Source: Sandarakinorhabdus sp. AAP62 (GTDB lineage: Bacteria > Pseudomonadota > Alphaproteobacteria > Sphingomonadales > Sphingomonadaceae). From it: a stretch of 64,000 bases of DNA. The notes beneath the pieces are model-generated. The model was not told where the DNA came from. It made no database searches and saw only the letters and a program-made list of their open reading frames with translations. Below, in pieces: positions 8,552-16,869 of this stretch (position 1 is the stretch's first letter; each line of letters starts with the position of its first letter). Both the position numbers and the translations under genes were made by a program. Where the stretch lies: NCBI RefSeq assembly GCF_000331225.1, contig NZ_ANFY01000004.1, positions 186,001 through 250,000 of the forward strand, in the 5' to 3' direction.

Positions 8552-9374
8552 TCAACCGGCTGCGGATGCGTTCCGACACCATGTCGAGCAGCATCACGCA
8601 GATGACATAGGCAATGACGATCCACGCCACCTGATCAAAGGCAAAGATGCGGATACGCTCTTCCAGTTCAAAACCGATGCCGCCGGCGCCAACGATGCCG
8701 AGGATGGCGGCATTGCGGAAATTGGCTTCGAGCACATAGAGCGACTGGCTCGACATCACCGGCAGCACCTGCGGCAGCAGGCCAAAGCGGATGGCTGCAA
8801 CTGGCCCGCCGCCGGCCGCCCTGATGCCCTCCTGTGGGCCGGGTTCGGCATTTTCCAGCGCTTCGGCATAGAGCTTGGCCAGTCGCGGCAGATCGGAAAA
8901 GGCCAGCGCGATCACGCCGCCAAACGGCCCCAGGCCAAAGGCGACGATCAGCATCAGCGCCCATACCAGCGCCGGGATGCCGCGCAGCACATCGAAGCTG
9001 CGACGGATGAGGAAATGCAGCAGCGGCTGCCGCACCACCGTCTTGGCGCCGATCAGGCCCAACGGGATGGCGGCCACCACTGCCAGCGCCGTGCCGGCCA
9101 CCGCCATGGCAAAGGTGGCGCCCAGCGCCGCCAGGATGCGTGCTTCGCCGCCATTGGCGGTGGGTGGGAACATCACGGCCAGAAATTCGCCCAGCTTGGC
9201 CAGGCCGTTGCCGAACGCAGCCGGCGTGAAGCCGACATTGATGCACATGGCCACGAACCCGGCGGCCAGCAGGCCAAGGCCAAGGGTGCGGGTCAGCCGT
9301 TCCGGCCACGAGCGTTGCAGGGCATGGGGCGCAATCCGCCGGGCTTCGGCCAGGTCTGTCGTTGCCGGGGTCAT
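8541..9374 (-). CDS. phnE: PhnE-type phosphonate ABC permease, first copy
   Basis: A 277-residue inner-membrane permease of the binding-protein-dependent class. About six helices are visible, with the EAA-like cytoplasmic loop in the EGIRAAGGGPVAAIRFGLLP region that contacts PhnC, followed by GIVGAGGIGFEL, typical of PhnE. Its ATG overlaps the stop of the other permease gene by four bases, so the two are probably made in equal amounts and form a heterodimer. It is the last gene of the run that starts at the phosphatase or receptor gene. Its end overlaps the converging kinase gene by 11 bp. Confidence 0.92.
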   Translation of the reverse strand: MTPATTDLAEARRIAPHALQRSWPERLTRTLGLGLLAAGFVAMCINVGFTPAAFGNGLAKLGEFLAVMFPPTANGGEARILAALGATFAMAVAGTALAVVAAIPLGLIGAKTVVRQPLLHFLIRRSFDVLRGIPALVWALMLIVAFGLGPFGGVIALAFSDLPRLAKLYAEALENAEPGPQEGIRAAGGGPVAAIRFGLLPQVLPVMSSQSLYVLEANFRNAAILGIVGAGGIGFELEERIRIFAFDQVAWIVIAYVICVMLLDMVSERIRSRLISG

Positions 9375-10267
9375 GCGGGCCGCTCCAGACCGATCAGCCG
9401 GTGGCGCAGCCGTTCCGAAATCATGTCGATGGCAAAGATCAGAACCACGATCATCAGCAGGATCGCCAGATAGGTATCGAACTGGGTGTAGGTGATGGCG
9501 CGCGACAGTTCGATGCCGATGCCGCCGGCCCCCACCACCCCCAGTGCGGCGGCCGCACCAACATTGATCTCCAGCCGCAGCAGCGCATAGCTGGCGTAGG
9601 TGGGCAGCACCTGCGGCAAAAGGCCAAAGCGCATCTGTGCCCACCAGCCGCCACCGCTGGCCTTGATCGCTTCCAGCGGGCGCGGATCGATATTCTCATT
9701 GGCTTCGGAAAACAATTTGCCCAACGACGCCGAGGAACCCAGCGCAATGGCAATCACGCCGGGCAGCGGCCCGATGCCGAAAGCGGCGACCAGGATCAGC
9801 GCGACAATCAGATCAGGCAGGGTGCGCACGATTTCCAGGCTGCGGCGGGTGAGCCAGTGGAGCGCCGGTACCGGGGACAGATTCTTCGAGGCCAGCAGGG
9901 CCGCGAGACTGCCGCCGATGGCGCCCAACACCGTGCTGACGATGGCGATCTGCACGGTTTCCCACAGCAAGGCCAGCCAACGCGGCCCGTCATAATACCA
10001 GCTGGCCAGCGATCCTGCCGTGCGCGGCCCGTCCATCAGCACATCGGCTTTCAGCGTGGGCACCAGCAGATTGATCAGATCGGCAATGCGCGTCAGCGGA
10101 TCGCCGCCATGATTGCCATTGAAGAAATCGCTGAGATGAAAGGACACGCCGAGCAGTGCCGACAGGCCGATCAGCACCAGCGCATTGCCGGCGCGCTGCC
10201 GCAGCAGCACGGCACGACGGGTCGCTTCGAACCGGGCGATCAGCGCCGTGTCGGCATCCGCGGCCAT
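9371..10267 (-). CDS. phnE: PhnE-type phosphonate ABC permease, second copy
   Basis: A 298-residue permease paralogous to its downstream neighbour. It carries the EAA-like loop LEAIKASGGGWWAQMRFGLLP and the GVVGAGGIGIELS stretch. The N-terminus has an extra polar segment and a longer periplasmic loop (about residues 45-95) that the first copy lacks, so the pair is asymmetric. The start ATG lies 2 bp after the preceding stop, and the end overlaps the next permease. Together they should form the membrane channel for PhnD-delivered phosphonates. Confidence 0.9.
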   Translation of the reverse strand: MAADADTALIARFEATRRAVLLRQRAGNALVLIGLSALLGVSFHLSDFFNGNHGGDPLTRIADLINLLVPTLKADVLMDGPRTAGSLASWYYDGPRWLALLWETVQIAIVSTVLGAIGGSLAALLASKNLSPVPALHWLTRRSLEIVRTLPDLIVALILVAAFGIGPLPGVIAIALGSSASLGKLFSEANENIDPRPLEAIKASGGGWWAQMRFGLLPQVLPTYASYALLRLEINVGAAAALGVVGAGGIGIELSRAITYTQFDTYLAILLMIVVLIFAIDMISERLRHRLIGLERPA

Positions 10268-10269
10268 GC

Positions 10270-11106
10270 TCAGCGGCGGTCCAGCAGCAGGGCGCCGGCT
10301 TCGGCCGGATCGAGCGCGACAGCCGGCGGCAGTGCCTGGGCCATGAAGCGCATCGCCGCCGGCGCTTCGAAATGCAGGCCGATATGGATGCCCACCAACT
10401 GGTGACGATCGCCGGTTGCCATGGCATTGCGCACCACCAGCGCGCGGGCGGCGCGCGGGCGGCCGCGCCACAGTTCGGTCAGATCGGCACAGGGGTCGCG
10501 CTTGATATCGGGGGTCATGCAGGCACGGGCACGGGCGCTGGCATTGATCACCAGCACATCGCCGCGCCCGGCGCGCAGCGCGGCAAAGGCCGGTTCATCG
10601 CCTTCGAACACCAGCGCCGGCCTGAAGCTGGCGATGGGGGCGCCCGCTTCACCAATGGCGCGCAGTGGCACATCCTTGCTGGGCGCTGCGCTGCCGGCAA
10701 AGATCGGAGTGGCGCCGGTCAGATCGGCCAGGCGGGTCTTGCCGCTGGCCTTGCGCACCAGGGCAAGGCTCAGCACCCGGCCGGTTTGTGCGCTGACCCG
10801 ACCGGTCAGCGCCGCACGCGCCACGTCCTTCACCGTTTCGAAGGCAGCGGGATCCAGCACGGCCATATCGGCCTTGCCGGCGCGCAGTTCGGCAGCAGCG
10901 GCCCGGGTGTCGGCGGTGCCACACAGGCTGACCGGGCGCGACAGTCGCTGTTCAAGATGGCGGCGATAGGCTTCGGCGGGGCCGCTGGCGGTGCAGCCAT
11001 TGAGGCCGACATCGGCAATGACCACGCGAAACGGCGCCGTGCCTTGGGCGTGCACCGTAACACCGGGCAGGAAAGCGAGGGCGAGCAGGGGCAACAGGCG
11101 GCGCAT
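10270..11106 (-). CDS. PhnD-like periplasmic binding protein, cysteine-containing second copy
   Basis: A 278-residue exported solute-binding protein. A signal peptide (MRRLLPLLALAFLPGVTVHA) is followed by the phosphate/phosphite/phosphonate-binding fold: FRVVIADVG, then AAAELRAGKADMAVLDPAAFE, where aligned family members bind the ligand's anion. It differs from the lipoprotein PhnD next to it by having a soluble-type signal peptide and at least four cysteines, C38 and C62 and a pair near residues 200-210, which could form disulfides. It lies 2 bp after phnD and 2 bp before the permeases. It likely feeds the same importer with a different ligand. Confidence 0.82.
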   Translation of the reverse strand: MRRLLPLLALAFLPGVTVHAQGTAPFRVVIADVGLNGCTASGPAEAYRRHLEQRLSRPVSLCGTADTRAAAAELRAGKADMAVLDPAAFETVKDVARAALTGRVSAQTGRVLSLALVRKASGKTRLADLTGATPIFAGSAAPSKDVPLRAIGEAGAPIASFRPALVFEGDEPAFAALRAGRGDVLVINASARARACMTPDIKRDPCADLTELWRGRPRAARALVVRNAMATGDRHQLVGIHIGLHFEAPAAMRFMAQALPPAVALDPAEAGALLLDRR

Positions 11107-11108
11107 GA

Positions 11109-12065
11109 TCAGTTCCCGGCACTGCCGCCGGCGCGGCGGCTCTTCACTTCGGCGTCGCGGATGGCCATCACCTCGGCATAATCGGCGGTCTGCATCGGCC
11201 GCATGTCGCTGCCCGCGCCAATGCCGATATCGGCCCAGATCGCCGGATCATCATAGGGCATGGCGGCCAGCGCGCCGCGCAGGATGTCCTTCAGCGGCTG
11301 CGGCCGGTCGGTGCGCATCACATAGGGCGAATTCGCGATCGGCCCCGCCGACCAGATCACCCGGAAATCCTCGGCCTTGACCAGACCGCGCGCGGCCAGG
11401 GCGTAGATGGAGCCGTTGGTGAAGCCCGTTCTGGGCGTGCCCGTGTTGGCCAGCAGGAAAATGGCATCGAACTGGCCATGATCCAGCGCCATCACGCCCT
11501 GGATATGGCCGCCGGTGATCGCCGCCTTGCCAAAGAATCTGTCCGGATCGCGGCCCTGCTTCTTCAGCGCCCAGCGCGGATAGACATAGCCCGAAGCCGA
11601 GTTGAAATCGACATAGCCCACCGACTTGCCGCGCAGATCATCCAGCGTGCGATAGGGGCTGTCGGCGCGCACGGTCAGCGTGGTGTAATAGCCTGACAAC
11701 CCTTCGGCGCTGCGCGTGGCCAGCATCGGCGCCACCTTGTCGCCCATCTGGGCATGCGCATTGGCAAAGGCCGCCGGCCCCATCGCGGCCATCTCCAGCT
11801 GGCCTGAAGCCAAAGCCTGGATGACACCATTGTAATCGGCGGCTTGATAGAGTTTCACCGGCAGGCCGGTGGAGGTGGCGATATAGGCACGGAAAGCTTC
11901 CATCCGGGCCAGGGCGGTGGGATTTTCCTCCCCGATATTGGCGCCGATGCGGATCTGGCCCACCTCCTTGCGCCAGCCGGTCAGGCTTGGATCAGGCGAC
12001 GACCCGCCGCAGGCCGACAGCAGCAACAACACGGACAGCAGCGACGACCTTTTGCGCACCTTCAT
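11109..12065 (-). CDS. phnD: PhnD, phosphonate-binding lipoprotein
   Basis: A 318-residue periplasmic binding protein anchored as a lipoprotein (lipobox LLSACGG). The body shows the PhnD pattern: IGANIGEENPTA, the AALASGQLEMAAMGPAAFANA-like anion site, YTTLTVRADSPYRTLDDLRGK and VGYVDFNSASGY. ATG 12065 is supported by GGGGAGA four bases upstream; the frame could run further but adds no signal sequence. Its start overlaps the kinase gene by four bases. It should capture phosphonates in the periplasm for PhnE/PhnC. Confidence 0.9.
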   Translation of the reverse strand: MKVRKRSSLLSVLLLLSACGGSSPDPSLTGWRKEVGQIRIGANIGEENPTALARMEAFRAYIATSTGLPVKLYQAADYNGVIQALASGQLEMAAMGPAAFANAHAQMGDKVAPMLATRSAEGLSGYYTTLTVRADSPYRTLDDLRGKSVGYVDFNSASGYVYPRWALKKQGRDPDRFFGKAAITGGHIQGVMALDHGQFDAIFLLANTGTPRTGFTNGSIYALAARGLVKAEDFRVIWSAGPIANSPYVMRTDRPQPLKDILRGALAAMPYDDPAIWADIGIGAGSDMRPMQTADYAEVMAIRDAEVKSRRAGGSAGN

Positions 12066-12736
12066 TGTCTCCCCGTATCTTCCCGGCCATACCAATCCTG
12101 CATGACGGAAATTCGGTCGTCGCTCATGCCGGGCAGGGCGGCGGCAAGGCGGTCCAGCGCCTGATCAGCCATGGTCCGATTGAAACAGCGATGCACTCGG
12201 GCGCCAAACGCTGCCGCCGCCTCGGCCTGGCCGGCGAATTTCAGCCGATTGGGCGCGTAATGATTCCAGGCCCAGCGGATGGGATGATCATGCCGCAGCA
12301 GCCGCGACCAATGTTCGTGGCAGCCGGGAAACACCTCCTGATCGCCGGCCGCCCGCCGCAGCGACCGGTTGATCACCTGCGCCATCACCTGCCAGCGCGG
12401 CAGATCGAGCCACACCAGATCGGTCAAGCGCGGCAGGAGGATGGGCCGCGTCTGTGAATAGCCGCCCGACACCACCCAGTTGCCGTTTGCCGTGGCCGCA
12501 TCGACATCAGCCAGAAATGCATCCAGCTCGTGCTTGCTGCGATCATGCCAGCCGGGGCGCCAGTTGATCAGATCAAGTTCATGCCAGGGGACGCCGGTGC
12601 GCGCCGCCAACGCCTGCGCAAAGGTGGACTTGCCCGCGCCGCTGGTGCCGGTCACCAGCACGCGCAACGCCGGGGGCCGCGGTTCAGGCGACCCCCGATC
12701 ATCGCCGAGTGCGGGTTCAGTAGCGGGCACGGACAC
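12062..12736 (-). CDS. Small P-loop kinase (adenylate-kinase-like topology)
   Basis: A protein of up to 224 residues with Walker A GTSGAGKST near residues 30-38, an early HELDLINWRPGW segment and a later DLVWLDLP strand, the order seen in FlaR/topology-modulation-type P-loop kinases. It probably phosphorylates a small molecule in the cytoplasm. The first 24 residues are low in structure; GTG 12736 is inside the receptor gene's last codons, and TTG near 12667 is a possible alternative start. The 20-bp overlap with the receptor gene and 4-bp overlap with phnD place it firmly inside the uptake operon. I cannot name its substrate. Confidence 0.75.
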   Translation of the reverse strand: MSVPATEPALGDDRGSPEPRPPALRVLVTGTSGAGKSTFAQALAARTGVPWHELDLINWRPGWHDRSKHELDAFLADVDAATANGNWVVSGGYSQTRPILLPRLTDLVWLDLPRWQVMAQVINRSLRRAAGDQEVFPGCHEHWSRLLRHDHPIRWAWNHYAPNRLKFAGQAEAAAAFGARVHRCFNRTMADQALDRLAAALPGMSDDRISVMQDWYGREDTGRQ

Positions 12737-15389
12737 CGAACAGGAACCGCCGGCCGAAATATTCCAGCTCGAACGGCGCGGCGCGGCTACCCTGGTAGCG
12801 CAGACCGCGCTCGTCGGTCAGGTTGGTGGCGTCGGCGTAGAGGGTGACATATTTGTTGATGTCATAGCGGGCCGAGAAATCCAGCCGCTGCTGGGCTTCC
12901 CAGATCAGGTCGCCTGCCGCGGCACCGGGCGACACTTCGTCGGTCCAGCTGCTGCGCCGTTGCCAGCTCAGCCGCAGCGAGGCACCGTATTTTTCGTAGT
13001 AGAGCGCCGCGTTCGTCACCCACTTCGAGGTGCCGGCAAACGGCACCTTGCGCCCGGCACCGGTGTCGAACTCGCTGTCGATGATGGCCAGGCTGCCCTG
13101 GAAGCCAAAGCCGGACAGCGCGCCGGGCAGGAAGGTGAAGGGCTGCGTGTAGGCGACTTCGGCGCCGTGGATATAGCCATCGCCACCATTCAGCGTGGTG
13201 GAGAATTGATAATCCGAACGATCAACGCCGCCGAAATTGAAGCGATTGTCGCCCACCACCGTGGTCGAATCGAACAGCACGTTCGACACGCCGCGATAGA
13301 AATAGCCGGCCGACAGCAGCGAGGCCGGGGCGAAATACCATTCGGCCGACAGATCGACCCCCCAGGCCCGTTCCGGCTTGAGGGCGGGATTGCCGCCCGA
13401 CACGGTTTCGACGCCCGCCGCGTCATTGATCGTGACAGTGGCGCGCTGATCGGTAAACGACGGCCGGGCCGTGCCGGTGATGAAGGCGGCGCGCAGCTTC
13501 AGCTCGTCGGTCGCGTCAAATCCATAGTGCACCGACGGGAAATATTGCGTGTTGCGGCTCGACAGGTTGATCGGTGTCAGCACCGCGCCAATCCTGGCCG
13601 CGCCGGCCGCATCGACTTCGGCGCGTTCGACGCGCAGGCCGATCATCAGCGTGTGCCGCGACCATTTCCACGTGTTGGTGAAATAGGCCGCCAGGATCTT
13701 TTCATCCACGCTGTTGGTCAGCGAAGGATCCGGGCGCGGCACCGCGAACGTGCCGCCAGCCGCATTGGCCGCATTTGCTGCGGCAAGGATGGCATCCACC
13801 TGGCTGCGGATGGCGGGATTGTCGACAAAGTTCACATCAAAACCGACATTGATGCGGCCAAGGGCGGATTCCTGCGTGATCAGCTGGGTTGGTGTCCACG
13901 GCAGGTTTAACTGCGCCGCAGTCGGGCGGAACAACAAGGTTCCGGCTGTGCCATCGGGGCGCAAGATGGCTTCATTGCCACGGTCCTTGAAGGTGCGGTC
14001 GTTATATTGGAAGCCGAAGGTGAACTTGGCATCGGCGCCAAGGCTCGACCAGTCGCGCGCGACGTCGAACTTGGCGAATTTTTCGTCCTGATCGAAGCGC
14101 TGGCGGAAGATGACGAGATTTTCCGAGGTGAAGGCCGTCTGGTCGAGGGCGCTGCGCTGGGTGCCACGGACCAAGCGGCCACTGCTATCGCGCACCGTGT
14201 TGAACAGGGTGATGACCGGCGTGCCGGCTTCACCGGCAACAAAGGTCAGCGACGGCCTCAGCAGCGCATCGGCGGATGAGGTGGTCTGGTTCACCAACGG
14301 CAGATCCTGCGAGAAGGTGGCCTTGGAATAGGCGATGTCCCAGCCGATCTTCCAATCGGAGAATTCATGATCGCCGTGCAGCACCGCCAGCCGGTTGCGG
14401 GTGGCATAGTTGCTGTCCTGGAACAGGCCGGTCACCGGTACCGCCACCAGATCGCCATTGGTGTTGCTGCGCGTGCCGCTGGCAGCACCGGCGAAGTTGA
14501 ACGTATATTGGTTGCGCTGTTCGGCATCCAGAAAGGCGGTGTAGAGGCCGGTGGCGGTGATGCGGCTGCTGTCGCTCGCCTGCCATTGCAGTTTGACGAT
14601 GGCCGCGTTGGACTGGCGCACGATATCATATTTGGCAAAACGCACCTGGGTCATGCCGCCGGCGTTGAAGCGCGGCTCGTAATTGTCGGTCTGCTGATTG
14701 AAATTGAACTTCGAGCCGCCGATCAGGATGCCGATGCGGTCATTGGCCCAGGAGATGCGGCCGCCATAGGAGCGCACCGGGCCGTTGCCGAGATCGACAA
14801 AGCCGAGGCCAGCATCGGCATTGATGTGCAGGCCCTGGTTGTCGAGCGGCGCGAAGGTCTTGATGTTGACGCGGCCGGCCAGCGCCTCCCCCGGCATTTC
14901 CGGCGTGAGCGTCTTGTTGAGTTCCAGAGTGCTGACCACGGTGGCGGGCACGCTGTCGAAACGGAAAATACGGTCTTCGGCGCCGACGACGTTGACGCCG
15001 TCAAAGGCCACGTTGGTCCAGCGCGAGGGCGCGCCGCGCACCTGGATATAGCGTTCCTGGCCCTGGTCGCGCTGCACCGCCACGGCCGGAATGCGGGTGA
15101 GCGCGGCCGCCGCCGTCTGGTCGGGGAAGCGGCCGATGGTGTCGGACGAGATGGCGTCGACGATGTTGACCGCCTCGCGCTTGATGCCGATGGCCTTGGC
15201 GATGGAGTCGCGGATCGGCGTGTTGCTCACCACGATCTCGTCGTCTGCGGCCGCTTCGGCTGCTGCGGTGGTCATGGGCTGAGCCGTTTGGGCCAGCACC
15301 GGCGCAGCCATGCTGCAGGCCAACATCGTCGCGGCAAGCAAGGCAGCGCGGAAGGGCGGGCGCCCGTTCGTGTCGTGTCGCATCATCAT
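12717..15389 (-). CDS. TonB-dependent outer-membrane receptor
   Basis: About 890 residues. A signal peptide ends near VLAQ, a TonB-box-like DDEIVVS follows, then the plug domain (IGRFPDQTAAAALTRIPAV, YIQVRG) and a long beta-barrel that closes with the aromatic C-terminus FGVRARY. The style is that of sphingomonad/caulobacter receptors. It takes up a substrate too large or scarce for porins, powered by TonB. Three ATGs in a row mark the start; GGGGGA just before them best suits the third (15383). The gene is followed without a gap by the P-loop kinase and phosphonate importer genes, suggesting a phosphorus-containing ligand. That ligand is inferred, not shown. Confidence 0.9.
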   Translation of the reverse strand: MMMRHDTNGRPPFRAALLAATMLACSMAAPVLAQTAQPMTTAAAEAAADDEIVVSNTPIRDSIAKAIGIKREAVNIVDAISSDTIGRFPDQTAAAALTRIPAVAVQRDQGQERYIQVRGAPSRWTNVAFDGVNVVGAEDRIFRFDSVPATVVSTLELNKTLTPEMPGEALAGRVNIKTFAPLDNQGLHINADAGLGFVDLGNGPVRSYGGRISWANDRIGILIGGSKFNFNQQTDNYEPRFNAGGMTQVRFAKYDIVRQSNAAIVKLQWQASDSSRITATGLYTAFLDAEQRNQYTFNFAGAASGTRSNTNGDLVAVPVTGLFQDSNYATRNRLAVLHGDHEFSDWKIGWDIAYSKATFSQDLPLVNQTTSSADALLRPSLTFVAGEAGTPVITLFNTVRDSSGRLVRGTQRSALDQTAFTSENLVIFRQRFDQDEKFAKFDVARDWSSLGADAKFTFGFQYNDRTFKDRGNEAILRPDGTAGTLLFRPTAAQLNLPWTPTQLITQESALGRINVGFDVNFVDNPAIRSQVDAILAAANAANAAGGTFAVPRPDPSLTNSVDEKILAAYFTNTWKWSRHTLMIGLRVERAEVDAAGAARIGAVLTPINLSSRNTQYFPSVHYGFDATDELKLRAAFITGTARPSFTDQRATVTINDAAGVETVSGGNPALKPERAWGVDLSAEWYFAPASLLSAGYFYRGVSNVLFDSTTVVGDNRFNFGGVDRSDYQFSTTLNGGDGYIHGAEVAYTQPFTFLPGALSGFGFQGSLAIIDSEFDTGAGRKVPFAGTSKWVTNAALYYEKYGASLRLSWQRRSSWTDEVSPGAAAGDLIWEAQQRLDFSARYDINKYVTLYADATNLTDERGLRYQGSRAAPFELEYFGRRFLFGVRARY

Positions 15390-15514
15390 TCCCCCAGTCA
15401 GAGCAGTCGTTTCACAAAGCGTGGCCCAAGGATTGACGAATATTCCGGTCAGTTGCCCCGGTATTCCGGGTGCATCGCGGCAGTGGCGAACCGGGCTTGT
15501 TCGGCTTGCCCCGG

Positions 15515-16573
15515 TCATTCCAGATAGCGGTCCTGCAGGGCCCGCCGTCGCGCCGGCGTCAGTCCGGCTTCGATTTCGAGATAGGCGTCGATGGAGCCAT
15601 GCCGGGCAGCCGCCGCCTCCAGCGCAAAGCTCAGGAAGGATTTGCCTTGTGCATCCATCAGCGGGGTCGGCGTGGCGCGCTCGGGCCGCTGATAGCTGGC
15701 AAACATCATCGCCACCGGATCATTCGCGGCCTGCGCCGGATCGATGCGCGGCATTTCGAACTGCGGCTGCCGAACCTTGGTGGTGAGGTGATAATCTTCG
15801 ATGATCACGTTCTGCGGCACGCCCAGCGCGGTCAGGATCATGGCGGCGACAAAACCGGTGCGATCCTGCCCGGCCGAACAGTTGAAGGCCAGCGGCGTGC
15901 CGTCGCCCAGCATCCGGTTGAAGATCAGCTTCAGGTGCGGCGCCATCAGGGTGGGGAAATTGCCATAGACCGAGCCCATGGCCGGGGTCTGCGCTGCCCT
16001 GATATTGCCGAAGGAATAACCGATCGCATTATAGGCCACGCCTTCAATGCGGGTTGGCGCCAGCCGCCGCTCTTCAGCCGAGCGCAGGTCAACCAGATTG
16101 CCCAGGCCCAGCTTGCCGATCAGGCCCAGATCATGCGCGTTGAGCAGCGGCTGGCCCGCGGAGCGATAGATCAGGCCCCAGCGCACATGCTTGCCGCCGG
16201 CCGCAGGATAGCCGCCCAGATCGCGGAAATTGGAGCCGGCTTCGAGCGGCAGCACCCGTTCCGCCACCCGCCGCACCGCACCAGTGCGATTGTCGCGCAC
16301 CATCACATAGGGATGGCTGGACGTGTCGGCCGCCAGCAGATGCTCGCCATCGCTGTCGTTGGCCGAAACCAGCATGGCCATGCCGATCGGTGCGTCGGGG
16401 CGTTCGGCCATGTAGACATTGGCCGAAGCGGCACCCTGCCAGCGGATCTTCAGTTGCTGGCCCGACACACGCTCGACCTGAACCGATTCCAGTGCGGCTG
16501 CGGCCGTCCCTGGCATGGTGGCGGCGGCCGCAAGGGCCAAGAAAGCCATGAAAACAGTGCCCGGCTTGTGCAT
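15515..16573 (-). CDS. Exported tyrosine-phosphatase-fold phosphatase with an unusual P-loop
   Basis: A 352-residue exported protein: signal peptide MHKPGTVFMAFLALAAAATM then cleavage near residue 26. Residues 30-105 form a beta-rich domain (fibronectin-like by pattern); the C-terminal part is the tyrosine/serine phosphatase family (Y_phosphatase3), with NFRDLGGY at 115-122 and the P-loop NCSAGQDRTG at 231-240. C232 and R238 are the catalytic nucleophile and anion-binding residue. The histidine usually just before the cysteine is replaced by N231. It acts in the periplasm. The TonB receptor gene follows 125 bp later on the same strand, so it may release phosphate or process a ligand for that receptor. 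Confidence 0.87.
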   Translation of the reverse strand: MHKPGTVFMAFLALAAAATMPGTAAAALESVQVERVSGQQLKIRWQGAASANVYMAERPDAPIGMAMLVSANDSDGEHLLAADTSSHPYVMVRDNRTGAVRRVAERVLPLEAGSNFRDLGGYPAAGGKHVRWGLIYRSAGQPLLNAHDLGLIGKLGLGNLVDLRSAEERRLAPTRIEGVAYNAIGYSFGNIRAAQTPAMGSVYGNFPTLMAPHLKLIFNRMLGDGTPLAFNCSAGQDRTGFVAAMILTALGVPQNVIIEDYHLTTKVRQPQFEMPRIDPAQAANDPVAMMFASYQRPERATPTPLMDAQGKSFLSFALEAAAARHGSIDAYLEIEAGLTPARRRALQDRYLE

Positions 16574-16869
16574 GGTTCCCAGCCCCCGAAAATGTTCTGA
16601 TGCGGGGCGGCAAATGATGGGCTACCCCGCTTCAGATCGGGGCATAGGCCTTGAGTTGGACTCCCGCTTTACAGCTGGGAGACTCTTTGGTGAAAATTGG
16701 GCCACAAGTTCGCGATTTGTATGCGGCGCCAATGACGCCGGAAAAAATACCGAAAATCAGAAATATAGGTGAATTGCTGCCCACGGTTCGCGCGCTTGAC
16801 CATCTGTAGCTGGCGCTGTTGTTCGGCAGCCACGCGGCGACCGCCGTGGGCCGGCGGGAACGATCCGTG
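16574..16869. other. Largest plain intergenic region
   Basis: This 296-bp stretch between the phosphatase and an enoyl-CoA hydratase holds the phosphatase promoter region. Two short stems are visible: CCCCG 16625-16629 with CGGGG 16638-16642, and CTCCC 16661-16665 with GGGAG 16677-16681. An AT-richer part lies around 16690-16770. I found no Pho box, no convincing gene and no tRNA signature here. Confidence 0.4.

Noticed and set aside
13839-14500. Several 60-110 codon frames within the TonB receptor gene
   Set aside because: All lie within the receptor coding sequence in other frames, and none has a separate start signal or family pattern.
16655-16690. Short stem-loop resembling an anticodon arm
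   Set aside because: Loop size and the lack of acceptor, D and T arms (no GTTCGA-type T loop) exclude a tRNA.
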